Below, one piece after another: positions 33,408 to 33,542 of a DNA stretch of 33,542 bases. The notes below the pieces were generated by a model. That model made no database searches. It had not been told where the DNA came from and saw only the letters and a program-made list of their open reading frames with translations. Both the position numbers and the translations under genes were made by a program. Every line of letters starts with the position of its first letter. The first letter of the stretch is position 1. Source of the DNA: Chloroflexota bacterium (lineage in GTDB: Bacteria; Chloroflexota; UBA6077; JACCZL01); the NCBI GenBank assembly GCA_020845495.1, contig JADLFM010000178.1:1-33542 (forward strand). The letters run 5' to 3'.

Positions 33408-33542
33408 GGGGGATTGCATGTTGATGTCGTCGTGCCGCCGCGTCGGGGCTTGAAAGCCCCGCCTACGATCCTGCAGTCGCTGCGCGACGCTCCAGTCGCA
33501 CCAGTGCCGGCCGTTCCCGACGACCGTCGCGCAGCGACGGTG
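33408..33542. mobile_element. MITE-like element, copy 3 (inverted, truncated by window end)
   Basis: It starts GGGGGATTGCATGTT and continues through GGGGCTTGAAAGCCCC, CGCCTAC and GTCGCTGCGCGAC, the reverse complement of the right part of copies 1 and 2. The remaining part lies beyond the window. It is about 22 kb from the other two copies. Confidence 0.85.

Overview
The window is about 33.5 kb of very GC-rich bacterial chromosome. Intergenic spaces are short except where repeats pile up. Gene content points to a free-living heterotroph: valyl-tRNA synthetase, a YyaL/DUF255 thioredoxin-fold protein, PrsW, a hydantoinase B homologue, a DUF2877/AllH protein, a Tat-exported sulfatase, DHA2 and CynX-like MFS transporters and several sugar or acyl oxidoreductases. 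Together with the GC content and the repeat landscape this is most compatible with an uncultured Chloroflexota (Thermomicrobia-like) lineage. That assignment is inference; no rRNA gene is present.

Layout. 1-206 is repeat DNA ending at the stop codon of an AllH-like gene (-). A divergent crotonase-fold protein and NUDIX pair follows (+), then a convergent membrane protein (-). valS (+) has a long leader with two hairpins and is followed by a multi-pass membrane protein and a 28-residue membrane peptide with a very strong ribosome binding site. A small hypothetical gene (+) converges on an aldehyde dehydrogenase and methyltransferase pair (-). 11.0-11.5 kb holds two tandem 213-bp MITE-like elements; a third, inverted copy runs off the right end. 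A tRNA-Thr(CGT) with promoter and terminator follows. 11.7-14.7 kb looks like an acquisition/decay zone: a transposase remnant, a less GC-rich glycosyltransferase-methyltransferase pair with overlapping reading frames, and a frameshifted MFS pseudogene. Next come a uronate-dehydrogenase-like protein and PrsW (-), a repeat block, the DUF255 protein, and a DHA2 exporter with its MarR regulator (-). Then an L-fucose/D-threo-aldose-dehydrogenase-like AKR and a sulfatase (+), a GNAT and an L-fuconolactonase-like amidohydrolase (-), a second GNAT and an NTF2-like fragment (-), an MFS transporter (+), a 500-bp repeat block, a CtbP-like 2-hydroxyacid dehydrogenase (+), and a hydantoinase B (-).

How the genes may work together. 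The AKR, sulfatase, fuconolactonase-like hydrolase, uronate-dehydrogenase-like protein and 2-hydroxyacid dehydrogenase fit oxidative use of sulfated, fucose- or uronate-containing sugars. They are dispersed rather than one operon, so this is a hypothesis. MarR and DHA2 form an evident efflux unit.

The most unusual content is non-coding. A module recurs three times: a GTCATCC-ended inverted-repeat element followed 28-54 bp later, on the same strand, by a CCACGAT heptamer array. In two of the three cases the array runs exactly into the stop codon of a neighbouring gene. Other 7-bp arrays (GGGTTTC, GTCAGCG), a 13-bp array and the 213-bp elements with compensatory hairpin changes add to a dense repeat ecology.
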